64,000 nucleotides of DNA from Caulifigura coniformis (GCF_007745175.1 NZ_CP036271.1:2252154-2316153), one strand, 5' to 3'; counted from the first letter of the stretch, positions 9,345 through 18,598 are shown. The notes: generated by a model from the sequence alone, not told the origin. Program-made: numbers and translations.

Positions 9345-10766
9345 TTAGTTCAGCAGCGACAGGGCGAGCTGCGGCTGCTGGTTGGCGTTCTTCAGCACGC
9401 TCGTGCCGGCCTGCACCAGCACCTGCTGCTTCGTGAACTCGGCGACTTCCGTCGCGAAGTCCGTGTCACGGATCACCGATTCCGCGTTCACGGTGTTCTC
9501 GAGAGTCGCCTGCAGGTTGGCAGTCGTCGAGGCCAGCGTGTTCTGCTGGAAGGCGCCCAGCGTGCCGCGGAGGTTCGTGACTTCGTCAATCGCTTCGTCA
9601 ATGATCGCCAGCGAGTCCTGGGCCTTCGAAGCCGAGGTCACGTTGATGTCTTCGAGGCTGTTGAACTGGTTGCCGTCCACACCCGTGCCGAGACCGTTCG
9701 GGTTCACCTTCTGGATCGCGATCTTCGCGGTCTGGTTCTGGTTGGCTCCGATCTGGAACACCAGCGAGTTGTCGGTCACGGCGACCGAGCCCTGAGCGCC
9801 CGTCACGGTGCTGACAGCGGTCGCGGCGGTTCCGGCGTTCAGTTCGACCTTCAGACCGTTGGCATTGCCCGACGTCGCCGTCAGAACGTTGCCCTTGCCG
9901 GTGAAGCTCGTGCCGCCGATCGTGCCGACGACGTCGACACCCGTATCGGTCAGTTCCGTCGTGCCCAGTCCCGAGCTGTCCACCGCCCCGGCGGTGTTCG
10001 AGATCACGGAGATCTCGGCGTCCGATCCGAACGCTTCCGAGTACAGCCGCGTCGCGCCGCCGGTGCCGTTCGCATCGGCCACCACGCCGGTCTGGTCCGT
10101 GAATTCGTTGATACGGGAGATCACTCCCGTCTTGTCGAGACCCGCGGCCAGCGTGATCGACACGCCGTTGACGACGAGCGTTTCTTCAGCGGCGAGGTTG
10201 GCCGTCTGAACCGTGCCCGCCTCGACGTTCGCCCGCTCGCCAGCCGTCGTCACCGACACGGCGTAGTTGCCGGCCTTGGTGTCTCCGGTGGCCTTCAGCA
10301 CCGTGACGTCGGTGTCGGTCGAAACGCCGCTGATACCCGAGGAGCCGTCCAGCAGCTTCTTCTGGCCGAACTGCGTGTTCGCCGCGATACGGTTGATCGT
10401 GTCGAGGGCGTTGTCAATTTCCGCCTGGTTCGCGGCCAGAGCGTCTTCGTCGTTGACACCGGCGTTGGCCGAGTCCAGAGCGAGGCTGCGCACCTTGACC
10501 AGCAGGTTGTTGATTTCGTTCAGCGCGCCTTCGGCCGTCTGCACGACCGCGGTCGCCTTGTCGGCGTTATCGATCGCCTGTTGCAGACCGGCGATCTGGG
10601 CACGCTGCTTTTCCGAGATGACGAGGGCCGCAGGACCGTCGGCGCCGCGGTTCACCTTCAGACCGGACGACAGACGTTCCGTCGACTTCGCCAGGTTGCT
10701 GGACGCTTTGCCCAGGTTGTGCTGAGCATTCAACGAAGAAACATTGTTCGCAATCGACAGACCCAT
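9345..10766 (-). CDS. fliC: Flagellin
   Basis: A 473-residue flagellin. Conserved N-terminal D0/D1 (MGLSIANNVSSLNAQHNL, then STERLSSGLKVNRGADGPA) and C-terminal D1/D0 (TDFATEVAEFTKQQVLVQAG, ending LALSLLN) flank a variable Thr/Gly/Ala-rich centre. It is secreted by the flagellar type III system and polymerises into the filament. I choose ATG 10766 rather than an in-frame GTG three codons upstream: AGGGGG lies eight bases before the ATG, and MGLSIANN matches family starts. The position between flgM-like and fliD supports the call. Planctomycetes are flagellated as swarmer cells, so expression is probably cell-cycle dependent, which is an inference. Confidence 0.95.
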   Translation of the reverse strand: MGLSIANNVSSLNAQHNLGKASSNLAKSTERLSSGLKVNRGADGPAALVISEKQRAQIAGLQQAIDNADKATAVVQTAEGALNEINNLLVKVRSLALDSANAGVNDEDALAANQAEIDNALDTINRIAANTQFGQKKLLDGSSGISGVSTDTDVTVLKATGDTKAGNYAVSVTTAGERANVEAGTVQTANLAAEETLVVNGVSITLAAGLDKTGVISRINEFTDQTGVVADANGTGGATRLYSEAFGSDAEISVISNTAGAVDSSGLGTTELTDTGVDVVGTIGGTSFTGKGNVLTATSGNANGLKVELNAGTAATAVSTVTGAQGSVAVTDNSLVFQIGANQNQTAKIAIQKVNPNGLGTGVDGNQFNSLEDINVTSASKAQDSLAIIDEAIDEVTNLRGTLGAFQQNTLASTTANLQATLENTVNAESVIRDTDFATEVAEFTKQQVLVQAGTSVLKNANQQPQLALSLLN

Positions 10767-10871
10767 CGAGAACACCCCCTGGTTGCGTGTAGCACTTCGG
10801 CCTGTCGCGCAATGCGAAGTCGACCCGCAGGTCCGTGGCCCGGAGACTCAGTGCCGCACAGTTGTGAAAAA

Positions 10872-11159
10872 TTACGACTCGTTCCGCAGTAACGCCTCCG
10901 CCGTCGCCTCGGCGGAGGTGCGCGTGAAATACTCGCCTGAGGCGATCTTTCCACGTGCCTGCTCCACCACTGCCTGCCGGATCTCCGGAGACTGCCGCAA
11001 CTGCGTCAACAACGCAGACACGCCAGAACCGGCATCCGCAGACACGCCTTCGTGCGTGTCCTTGCCGTCGGAGCTTGTCGCATTCAGCGCGCTGCCGCTC
11101 GACCGTGATGTCACGGGACTGGCGACAACTTCTGAACTATGCAGTCGGTAGACGTGCAT
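10872..11159 (-). CDS. Small FlgM-like protein (anti-sigma-28 candidate)
   Basis: A 95-residue protein with a low-complexity Ser/Thr-rich N-terminal half and a helical C-terminal half. The C-terminal pattern (IRQAVVEQARGKIASGEYFT, then SAEATAEALL) resembles FlgM, the anti-sigma factor that holds FliA until the hook is complete and FlgM is exported. Intrinsically disordered N-termini and ~90-100 residue length also fit FlgM. It is the first gene upstream of fliC, 105 bases away on the same strand. The similarity is short and based on pattern only; no FliA gene is in the window, so the anti-sigma role is inferred. Confidence 0.55.
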   Translation of the reverse strand: MHVYRLHSSEVVASPVTSRSSGSALNATSSDGKDTHEGVSADAGSGVSALLTQLRQSPEIRQAVVEQARGKIASGEYFTRTSAEATAEALLRNES

Positions 11160-11333
11160 CGCATTCCGCTCCGGCGTTAGGCAGTGAAGTCATCGATTCC
11201 CTGAAGCACTTCTTGCAGGTTTTTTCGGGCTAATGTTCCGCACCTTCTTCAGTCGATCTGAGTCGAAGGATTAGGCAGTCTGTAACGTTGAATCGGACAA
11301 TTCCGTCGATGACCCCCACGAATTTGTGAAGTT

Positions 11334-13658
11334 TTGGTGGCGATTCCGCATTTACGATCGCTGGCAATGTTCGGACTGGCGGCCGCCTGCGCAGTAGCAG
11401 GTGCCGGCGGCTGGAGCCTGCTCGCTGCGCGGAAACAACCGGCCAAAACTGCCGAACAGCACGACGACCACACCCACACACCGGACGCCGGAAACAAGCT
11501 CCCCCCGGCCGCCCCAAAGACCCCCTCGCCGACCGTCGCACATCACCTGCACGACGATCAACACGACGACCTCGCCGAAGCCCCCGGGCCTCACCACGAC
11601 GCTCCGGCAGGCCAGCTCGAACCTCCCGCAATGACGCCGGAGGAGTCGCCGTCCTCCCACCCGCCAGCGGGCCGGCTGAAATCCATGCCGCTCGCCGCCG
11701 CCCGCCTGACAGAGAAGAACGAAAAACGCAGGGCCTCCGACATCCTGCGCGCGGATGACGAATTCCGCGAAGGCAAGATCGCCGCCGCCATGAAGCTCTA
11801 CGGCGCGGCAATCGAGGCCCACCCCAGTGTCCTCGATCCCATGGTCCAGTTCCGCTGGGCCCTCTGTGCCGAAGCCCTGGGACTCCTCGACGAAGCGGCC
11901 GAACGCTATCAAATGCTCGCTGATGCCACCTCCGCTCCCAGCTGGAGAGGCTTCGCACAGTGGGGGCTCTCCCGCGTCCTCTTCGAACAGCAGAAGACCG
12001 AGCTGGCGCACCGCATCGCAGCCGACCTGTGGCTCAACCAGGAGCACGCCGCACCGCTCTGGCGTTCGGAACTTCTCCACTGGCACGCTCACCTCCTCTA
12101 CCGCCGCGCCTCAGGCGACACCTCCAGCCGTCTCCTCGAAGACAACGCGCTCATCGGCTGCAAGATCGTGGTCCGCCCCTTCGACCTGCTCGACATCGCC
12201 TCGCGGATTCACGCATCGGAAACCGCGGCCCCCTTCCAGCCGCCGCCGGCCCCCAGCCTTCCCATGACCACCGGGACCGACCCGGCGGCCATGTACGCCC
12301 AGTACAAGTCCGGCGGCGCCACCGTTTACGACGCCGTTCAGCAGTTCTGCGGCGCCGCACACTGGCAGGTGGAATGGTCGAATGCGGCCCAACAGCTGGC
12401 AAAGTCCCATCGCTGTCGCGCGTCGGTCGGCCGTGGCAGCATCGCCTGCCTGCTGGACGCCCTCTGCGATCAGCCACGCCTGATCTGGAACTGGGAGAAC
12501 CAGGTCCTGCGGATCAGCGAGGTCGCAGAACGCTCGACCAGCGATTGGAAACAGTACCAGCTGAAAGCGGCCGAACGTGCAGCCCGCGAAGCTCTCTCCC
12601 TCTACCGGGATGTCCGCTGGTCTCCCTACTCGCGGCTGGCGATCGCCCATGTTGAAGCCCTCAGCGGGCTCCAGGCCGCCTCGAGAAAGTCCCTCGAAGA
12701 CCTGATCGCCAACTCGCCGAAAGGCGATCTCCTGGCCGAGGCCTGGTTCAACCTCGGCAAGATCCAGCTGCAGGAAAACGCGGCCGACAAGGCGATTCTC
12801 GCCTTCCAGCGATCGCTCGATCACGCGATGGGCAGCGGACTCGAACCGCTCGCCAACCTCTATCTCGGACGTCTCCTCGTCGAGGCGAACGAAGCCCGCC
12901 GGGCTGTCGTGCCGCTTCGCCGGTCGCTGGCCCTCGCCGCCCCGCGCGACCGCGGGACCGCCGCGCTCACCCTCGGAACCGCGTACCTCCTCTCCAGCCA
13001 GCCGCAGAACACCGCCGAGATCCTCAGGGCGAACCAGAACTGGCTCGACGTCGAAGGCACGCGCGACGCCACGGCTTTCATGTCCTGCCTCGCCCAGGTG
13101 CAGGGCGGACACGACCCCACCCGCCTCAAGTACGACCTCCGCTCGCTGATGACCTCCATCAGCCACGTCCGCAGCGAACAGTTCTTCGGACACTCCGGTG
13201 CCGTCCTGATCGCGATCGCCTACCGCGAACTCGGACTCAACGGCGAAGCCTCCGACATCTGCCGCAACGCCATCGCACACATGCCCCCCTGCGCACTCCG
13301 CATGAAGCTGGAGTTGATGCTCGTCGACGAACTCTTCGACCGTCGCGACTTCGACGGCATGGAAGCCCAGCTCCGCGCCGTCTGCGAAACCACCAATGAA
13401 GAAGTCCGCCTCGTCGCCTATCAACGGCTTTGCGAACTGCTGCTCGAACTCGATCGCCGCGATGAAGCCGAGGTCGAGGCGCGAACCTGGCTGAAACTCT
13501 GCTCGAGCAGGGAACAGCAGGCCGAAGCGCTCCGCGGACTCGGACGCTGCCTCCAGCGCAAGGGCGACTACCTCAACGCGGCCCTCTGCTTCTCCGGATC
13601 GATGCCTCAGCACTCCGCCGCCGAAGCGCCTGTGACGACGAACACCGCTCATCCCTGA
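11334..13658 (+). CDS. Membrane-anchored TPR-repeat protein
   Basis: A protein of about 774 residues. An N-terminal hydrophobic segment (FGLAAACAVAGAGGWSLLAA) acts as a signal anchor. A His/Pro/Asp-rich linker follows (roughly residues 40-130, with clusters such as HDDHTHT and HHLHDDQHDD), then TPR-like helical pairs through the remainder (for example LAEAWFNLGKIQLQENAADK). The His/Asp clusters could bind metal, although such linkers are often only flexible. The start is uncertain: TTG 11334, GTG 11337 and ATG 11367 are all in frame, and none has a convincing ribosome binding site. It is followed after 9 bases by a second secreted protein, so the two are probably co-transcribed. Function unknown; scaffold or assembly roles are usual for TPR proteins. 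Confidence 0.7.
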   Translation: MVAIPHLRSLAMFGLAAACAVAGAGGWSLLAARKQPAKTAEQHDDHTHTPDAGNKLPPAAPKTPSPTVAHHLHDDQHDDLAEAPGPHHDAPAGQLEPPAMTPEESPSSHPPAGRLKSMPLAAARLTEKNEKRRASDILRADDEFREGKIAAAMKLYGAAIEAHPSVLDPMVQFRWALCAEALGLLDEAAERYQMLADATSAPSWRGFAQWGLSRVLFEQQKTELAHRIAADLWLNQEHAAPLWRSELLHWHAHLLYRRASGDTSSRLLEDNALIGCKIVVRPFDLLDIASRIHASETAAPFQPPPAPSLPMTTGTDPAAMYAQYKSGGATVYDAVQQFCGAAHWQVEWSNAAQQLAKSHRCRASVGRGSIACLLDALCDQPRLIWNWENQVLRISEVAERSTSDWKQYQLKAAERAAREALSLYRDVRWSPYSRLAIAHVEALSGLQAASRKSLEDLIANSPKGDLLAEAWFNLGKIQLQENAADKAILAFQRSLDHAMGSGLEPLANLYLGRLLVEANEARRAVVPLRRSLALAAPRDRGTAALTLGTAYLLSSQPQNTAEILRANQNWLDVEGTRDATAFMSCLAQVQGGHDPTRLKYDLRSLMTSISHVRSEQFFGHSGAVLIAIAYRELGLNGEASDICRNAIAHMPPCALRMKLELMLVDELFDRRDFDGMEAQLRAVCETTNEEVRLVAYQRLCELLLELDRRDEAEVEARTWLKLCSSREQQAEALRGLGRCLQRKGDYLNAALCFSGSMPQHSAAEAPVTTNTAHP

Positions 13659-13667
13659 AACACGTCC

Positions 13668-14615
13668 ATGACTCGCCGCACCGTCCACCTCGACTTCGCC
13701 TGCCTGCCAGCCCTGCTGGCCGTTATGGCGACGTCGTGGGCCGCCGCGGACGAACCGTTTCCGTTTCCCGCTCCTCCCGTCCGCACGAAGGCGCCCGTCT
13801 ACCTCGCTCCGGAGTCACGTCCCGCGCCGACGACCGCGCTCCCGCGGCTGACACCCTCCTCCGGCATCCGGACGGCGCAGTCGCCAGCCGAAGCCGAACC
13901 CGCGCCCCGCGGCGGCCTCGTCCCCCCCGTTCGCAAGTCCGTCGTGGCCGACACCGCCGAAACCGACCGGCGTGTCGAGCGTCTGAAGCGACAGCTGGAA
14001 GAACTCAACGAACTCTTGTCGCGGCCCCCCGTCGAGCCGCCGGTGATTGAACGCACCATCGTCCTGCCGATGCCCGAGTCGACACATCACGAAGCCGATG
14101 TGACGTCCGTCCCTGCCGAAACTCAGGTCGCCCCTCCCGCGTCGGCCCCGACCCCACCGCCGCCCGAACCCGCGCCCACCGAACATCCCCGGCCGGAGCC
14201 GTCATCGCCGGCGGCGCCCGAAACCTCGAAAGCGGCCGCGTCGAGCCTCATCAAGGGGCTGCCCGTCTCGGCCCTCGACCGCGTCTACGTCGCCGACAAC
14301 CTCTTCGCCGCCGGCGAATACGTCCTCGCCGACGAGATCTACCAACAGGTCGATCGCAAGGCGATCTCCGGAAACGAATCGGGCTGGGTCGAGTTTCAGC
14401 TCGCGAACTGCAGCCGCCGACTCGGCCGGATCGATGACGCCAGGAAGCGTTATCGCCGAATTGTTGCCGACCCAACGCTCGGCTGGCTTCAGGACATGGC
14501 CAAGTGGCGGCTGGATGCAATCGACGAGCGCGAACAGCTCGTGAAGGAACACGCGCGGCTCGACGCCGCGATCAGGCAACACACGGAGGTGCCCCATGCC
14601 GCGAACAGGCAGTGA
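13668..14615 (+). CDS. Secreted Pro-rich protein with TPR-like C-terminus
   Basis: A 315-residue protein with a signal peptide (LPALLAVMATSWAAADEP, likely cut after the AAA/ADE region). A long Pro/Ala/Glu-rich middle section contains a short coiled coil (VERLKRQLEELNELL, about residues 102-117). The C-terminal ~110 residues form a TPR/Sel1-like helical unit (VADNLFAAGEYVLADEIYQQ, then GRIDDARKRYRRIV). It lies 9 bases after the preceding TPR gene, and its end overlaps the next gene by 20 bases, so all three likely form an operon. No enzymatic motif is visible. A periplasmic assembly or structural role is conceivable but not shown. Confidence 0.7.
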   Translation: MTRRTVHLDFACLPALLAVMATSWAAADEPFPFPAPPVRTKAPVYLAPESRPAPTTALPRLTPSSGIRTAQSPAEAEPAPRGGLVPPVRKSVVADTAETDRRVERLKRQLEELNELLSRPPVEPPVIERTIVLPMPESTHHEADVTSVPAETQVAPPASAPTPPPPEPAPTEHPRPEPSSPAAPETSKAAASSLIKGLPVSALDRVYVADNLFAAGEYVLADEIYQQVDRKAISGNESGWVEFQLANCSRRLGRIDDARKRYRRIVADPTLGWLQDMAKWRLDAIDEREQLVKEHARLDAAIRQHTEVPHAANRQ

Positions 14616-14994
14616 TCGGCTCACCGGAGCCGAAGCAGACTTTGCGATCGCCGTCCACGAGCTTCGGCAGGTCACCGGGGCGCTCCGCGAATGGCAGACA
14701 GGCTTCACCCGCGGTTCGTCCAATCCCATGGACGAACTCCAGCGCTCGCTCGACCGGATCATCGAAGTCGACGAACGCATCGTGGAAGCCCGAAAGATGC
14801 GGGACATCCGACTGACCGACTGGAAGGCCATTGATGACGAATATGCCCTGGGACTCCGGGAAGCCATCGAAACCGTGCAGTCGCTCGCGACACAGCTCGA
14901 CGGCGAACGCACCCGGCTCGCGCCCAGAATCGATGCAGGAGTCAAACAGCGGGAAGTCCGCAGCGCCTATTCGAGGGCGCTTTCCAGGCATTAG
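14596..14994 (+). CDS. Small all-helical protein, possibly a secretion chaperone
   Basis: A 132-residue hydrophilic protein predicted to be almost entirely long amphipathic helices (for example DELQRSLDRIIEVDERIVEA and REAIETVQSLATQLDGERTR). It overlaps the previous gene by 20 bases in another frame, a translational-coupling arrangement, and precedes a sigma-54 activator gene. Its size, helical content and a C-terminal REVRSAYSRALSR resemble flagellar chaperones of the FlgN/FliT type, and flagellar genes lie 4 kb away, but the similarity is too general to assign. I do not recognise a named family. Confidence 0.55.
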   Translation: MPRTGSDRLTGAEADFAIAVHELRQVTGALREWQTGFTRGSSNPMDELQRSLDRIIEVDERIVEARKMRDIRLTDWKAIDDEYALGLREAIETVQSLATQLDGERTRLAPRIDAGVKQREVRSAYSRALSRH

Positions 14995-15071
14995 ACGACG
15001 TCGACGCGTGACCTTGTTGCAATTGTGCACGTTCCTCCAGTCGAGCGAACGCTGACACAGCACCGGGGGCG

Positions 15072-16091
15072 ATGAGTCAGGAAGTGAGTCCGGCCGCTGC
15101 CACGGGGGTGGAGGCGCCGCCGAATGTTCTCAGAGGGCCAGGGGGGAAAATGCAGCTGGTGTTCCAGTCTCGAGCCATGCTCAAGGTCCTTGAGCAGGCC
15201 CGGCGATTTGCGCGTACAGGCGCCACGGTGCTCATCTGCGGAGAGAGCGGCGTCGGCAAGGAACTCGTTGCGCGCATGCTGCACACCGAAAGCCCGCGAT
15301 CCCTCGAACCCTACTGCCGCGTCAACTGCGCCGCCCTCGCCGAGTCGCTCATCGAAAGTGAACTCTTCGGACACGAGGCCGGCGCCTTCACCGGCGCGCT
15401 CACCCGACGTACCGGAAAATTCGAAGCCGCGGCCCGCGGGTCGCTGTTTCTCGATGAAATCTCGGAGGTCGCCCCCACAGTCCAGGGAAAGCTCCTGAGA
15501 GTGCTCGAGGAAGCCGAGTTCGAACGGGTCGGCGGAAATGATCTTCTGCCGATGCAGGCCCGTGTCATCGCCGCCACGAACCGTTCCCTCGCCGAACTCG
15601 TCGACGGCGGAGAATTCCGGGCCGACCTCTTCTACCGCCTCGACGTCCTGCGACTCGAAATCCCCGCCCTCCGCGATCGCAAAGACGACATCCCGATCCT
15701 CGCCCAGCATTTCGTTGAACGCTTCCGCGGCGACTCCCTGCATGGAGTTCGCGGTTTCAAGCCGGCCGCCATCCGCCGGCTCGCCGACTATCACTGGCCG
15801 GGGAACGTCCGGCAACTCAGGAACGTCGTTCACCGCGCCTGCGTCGTCGCGGAGCAGGACCTGATCGACGAAGCCGATCTCAAGTCGCTGGAAACGCACG
15901 TCGCGGACGAGCATCCCGTCTCGCTGCCGTTCGACTCGATGTCGCTCGCGGAAATCGAGCGGCAGGTCATCCTGCAGCGGCTCGAGCACTGCCGCGGCAA
16001 CAAGACCGCCGCCGCCGCCGCGCTCGGAGTGACCGCCAAGACCCTCCGTAACAAGATCACCGAATACCGCCGCCTCGGCTACGCCTCGTGA
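15072..16091 (+). CDS. Sigma-54-dependent transcriptional activator (no receiver domain)
   Basis: A 339-residue enhancer-binding protein. After a ~28-residue leader it has a full AAA+ activator core: Walker A GESGVGKE at 57-64, sigma-54 contact loop GAFTGA at 104-109, Walker B LFLDEI, and the R-finger region FRADLFYRLDVL. A Fis-type helix-turn-helix ends the protein (NKTAAAAALGVTAKTLRNKI). There is no N-terminal receiver, PAS or GAF domain, so it is not a classic two-component regulator; activity may be set by expression level or by a partner protein. It follows the TPR/coiled-coil genes and is near the flagellar cluster. Flagellar control by such proteins (FlrA/FleQ-like) is common, but the link here is inference. 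Confidence 0.9.
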   Translation: MSQEVSPAAATGVEAPPNVLRGPGGKMQLVFQSRAMLKVLEQARRFARTGATVLICGESGVGKELVARMLHTESPRSLEPYCRVNCAALAESLIESELFGHEAGAFTGALTRRTGKFEAAARGSLFLDEISEVAPTVQGKLLRVLEEAEFERVGGNDLLPMQARVIAATNRSLAELVDGGEFRADLFYRLDVLRLEIPALRDRKDDIPILAQHFVERFRGDSLHGVRGFKPAAIRRLADYHWPGNVRQLRNVVHRACVVAEQDLIDEADLKSLETHVADEHPVSLPFDSMSLAEIERQVILQRLEHCRGNKTAAAAALGVTAKTLRNKITEYRRLGYAS

Positions 16092-16281
16092 TTCGTGCGG
16101 GCCCCATCCGAACGAAGACGCCCACTGAGTCCTTCTCGCCGCGACGAACTCTGGCTCGCGACAAAACCCGCCCGGCAAGGAGAAGGCCCCCTGACGAAAC
16201 CGCGTGTCATCTGCCGTTTCGCCGCCTACGATGAGGGCACGCGACGGCAACCGGCCCTCGCGACTCCTTCGTGAGGCTGGC

Positions 16282-18504
16282 ATGCAGTTCCTTCTCCGCC
16301 GCGCGTTCCTCTCGATCTGCCTCGGCGCGCTCGCGACCGTTCCCGCCATCGCGGAAGATTCGTCCGCCGGCAAACCCGTCGCGGTCGAAGGCGTCCAGTC
16401 GCTCGTCGCCAAAGTGCAGCCCTCCGTCGTCGTCGTCACCGTCGGCGACCGCGACGGCCGAACGCTTGGAGTCGGCAGCGGCGTCATCGTCCGGGAAGAC
16501 GGACTGATCGCCACCAACCTGCACGTTCTTGGCGAAGGCCGCCCCCTCACCGTGCGCCTGTTCGACAAGCGCGAGTTCCCCGTCACTCAGATCTACGCCC
16601 ACGAGAAATCGCAGGATCTCGCCCTCATCAGGATCGAAGCCGACAAGCTCCCCGCCCTCGAACTGGGGGACAGTGATGAACTCCAGCAGGGGCAGCCCAC
16701 CGTTGCCTTCGGCAACCCCCAGGGACTCGAGCACAGCGTCGTCACAGGGGTCGTCTCCGCCCTCCGCAGTGATGTGGATGGCATGAACATGATCCAGCTC
16801 GCCATTCCGATCGAACGTGGCAACAGCGGCGGCCCCGTCGTCGATTCCGACGGCAAAGTCGTCGGCCTGCTGACGCTCAAGTCCCTCGTCACCGAGAACC
16901 TCGGCTATGCCGTCGCTATCAATTCGCTCAAGCCGCTGCTCGAAAAGCCGAATCCCATCGCCATGGGCAAATGGCTCACCATCGGCGCCCTCAATCCGCG
17001 CCACTGGCAGGTCGTCGGCGACGCCCGCTGGACACAGCACGCCGGACGCCTGCGCGCGGATGGACCCGGAAAAGGGTTTGGCGGCCGGTCTCTGTGCCTT
17101 TCAACGCAATCGGTCCCCGAAACTCCGTTCGAGGTCGCCGTTCAGGTGCGGCTGCGTGAGCAGGATGGCGCCGCCGGCCTTGTCTTTCATGCCGACGGCG
17201 GAGACCGCCACTACGGTTTCTATCCCACCAGTGGAAAGCTCCGCGTCTCGCGCTTCGACGGGCCGGTCGTCTACGACTGGCACGTTCTCTGGGAAGAACA
17301 GCGCGCCGAGTACAGCCCCGACGCCTGGAACGAGTTGAAGATCCGCGTCGAGAAAGATCGCATCCAGTGCCTCTGCAACGGAGTCGTCGTCTACGAACTG
17401 GAGGACGACTTCTACCGCAAGGGGAAAGTCGGCCTCGCGAAATTCCGGCACACCACCGCCGAATTCAAGAACTTCCGTCTCGCCGAACGCATTGAAGTCA
17501 CCCAGATTGACGACGCCACGCGCTCGATGATCAGCGAGATCGTCAACGACATCGGCGACAGCCCGGCCCCCAACCCTTCGCAGGTCGGACGCATCTCAGA
17601 GAAACCGGTCGCCCAGTTCGCGGCCGTGAAGGAAGCGGAACGCCTGGAGAAGCAGGCGGCCTGGCTCCGGCGACTCGCCCGTGAAGCCTATGAGGCCAGC
17701 GTCCGCGAGAAAATCGTGGCCGCGCTCAAACCGGCCAGCGGCGAACCTGACCTCCTGGCCGCCGTCCTCTGGATCGCCGCCCTCGACAACGAGGAGCTCG
17801 ACGTCGAGTTTTACAAAGGCGAGATCGACGCCCTGGCAACGGAGCTCAAATCCCGCCTCAATGAAACGATGAACGACCGCGAAAGGTTCGAAGAACTCCG
17901 CAAGCTTCTCTTCGAGGACTCCGGATTCCACGGCAGCCGCGCGAACTATCACAGCGCCTCAAACAGTCACCTCAACGAAGTGATCGACGACCGTGAAGGA
18001 CTGCCGATCACCCTGTCAGTCGTGACCATGGAAGTCGCGCGACGAGTCGGTCTCAAGGTCGAAGGCGTCGGACTCCCCGGCCACTTCATCGTCCGGCTCG
18101 TTCCTTCAGAAGGAGAGCCGCAGCTGTTTGATGTGTTCGACGGCGCGAAGCCGCTCACCAGGGCCGAAGCCTTCGCCAGGGTTGATCGCGGAGAGCCCGA
18201 TGAGGAATGGCTCAAGGCGGTCGATGCTTCCGCCATCTGTGCGCGCATCCTGCGGAACCTGCTCAGCACGCTGAACATTCAGGAGACTCCCGAAACCGCC
18301 CTGCGCTACATCGAAACGATCGTCGCCCTCGACGCCGATTCCATCTCCGAGCGGCTCCTGCGGGCCGTCCTGAACTACGATCTGCACCGGATCGAACAGG
18401 GCCTCGAGGATGTCGACTGGGTCCTCAAGCAAAGGCCCGCCGGCGTCGATCTCGACCGCGTCCGTCAGCTCAAAGAGGCCCTGCAGCTCCGCGCCAAACC
18501 CTGA
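16282..18504 (+). CDS. Secreted trypsin-like protease / concanavalin-like / SirB1-type transglutaminase-like fusion
   Basis: A 740-residue exported protein. The signal peptide is residues 1-24 (LGALATVPAIA then EDSS). A DegP/HtrA-like trypsin domain carries the full triad: H81 in ATNLHV, D112 in SQDLALI, and S182 in GNSGGPV. There is no PDZ domain. Residues ~230-420 look like a LamG/DUF1080-type beta-sandwich (GLVFHADGGDRHYGFYP, FKNFRLAE). Residues ~490-735 match the SirB1/transglutaminase-like family (NSHLNEVIDDREGLPITLSV, then VEGVGLPGHFIVRL). The start is ATG 16282 with GAGG about 6 bases upstream; an in-frame ATG at 16204 would place 26 odd residues before the signal peptide. The combination suggests a surface or periplasmic proteolysis or cross-linking role, but target and real activity of the third domain are unknown. 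Confidence 0.85.
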   Translation: MQFLLRRAFLSICLGALATVPAIAEDSSAGKPVAVEGVQSLVAKVQPSVVVVTVGDRDGRTLGVGSGVIVREDGLIATNLHVLGEGRPLTVRLFDKREFPVTQIYAHEKSQDLALIRIEADKLPALELGDSDELQQGQPTVAFGNPQGLEHSVVTGVVSALRSDVDGMNMIQLAIPIERGNSGGPVVDSDGKVVGLLTLKSLVTENLGYAVAINSLKPLLEKPNPIAMGKWLTIGALNPRHWQVVGDARWTQHAGRLRADGPGKGFGGRSLCLSTQSVPETPFEVAVQVRLREQDGAAGLVFHADGGDRHYGFYPTSGKLRVSRFDGPVVYDWHVLWEEQRAEYSPDAWNELKIRVEKDRIQCLCNGVVVYELEDDFYRKGKVGLAKFRHTTAEFKNFRLAERIEVTQIDDATRSMISEIVNDIGDSPAPNPSQVGRISEKPVAQFAAVKEAERLEKQAAWLRRLAREAYEASVREKIVAALKPASGEPDLLAAVLWIAALDNEELDVEFYKGEIDALATELKSRLNETMNDRERFEELRKLLFEDSGFHGSRANYHSASNSHLNEVIDDREGLPITLSVVTMEVARRVGLKVEGVGLPGHFIVRLVPSEGEPQLFDVFDGAKPLTRAEAFARVDRGEPDEEWLKAVDASAICARILRNLLSTLNIQETPETALRYIETIVALDADSISERLLRAVLNYDLHRIEQGLEDVDWVLKQRPAGVDLDRVRQLKEALQLRAKP

Positions 18505-18528
18505 GCCCAGCTGGCACTGCCCGTGGAT

Positions 18529-18550
18529 GGCACTGGCTCCGCCAATGCCA
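18529..18550. repeat. Palindromic repeat C, diverged copy
   Basis: GGCACTGGCTCC GCCAATGCCA: inverted repeat of about 9 bp with mismatches, between two converging genes. Confidence 0.65.
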
Positions 18551-18598
18551 TTCGACGAAGCACTCTCGAACGCAGACCTCTCCGCCGAGACTCCCGTC

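Noticed and set aside
10767-10871. Sigma-28 or sigma-54 promoter before fliC
   Set aside because: A GCCGAAGT and a GG-N10-GC were seen, but the -35 partner for sigma-28 is missing and the sigma-54 match is too weak.
12111-13688. 525-codon minus-strand ORF opposite the TPR gene
   Set aside because: Antisense shadow rich in Gly/Asp/Val without domains.
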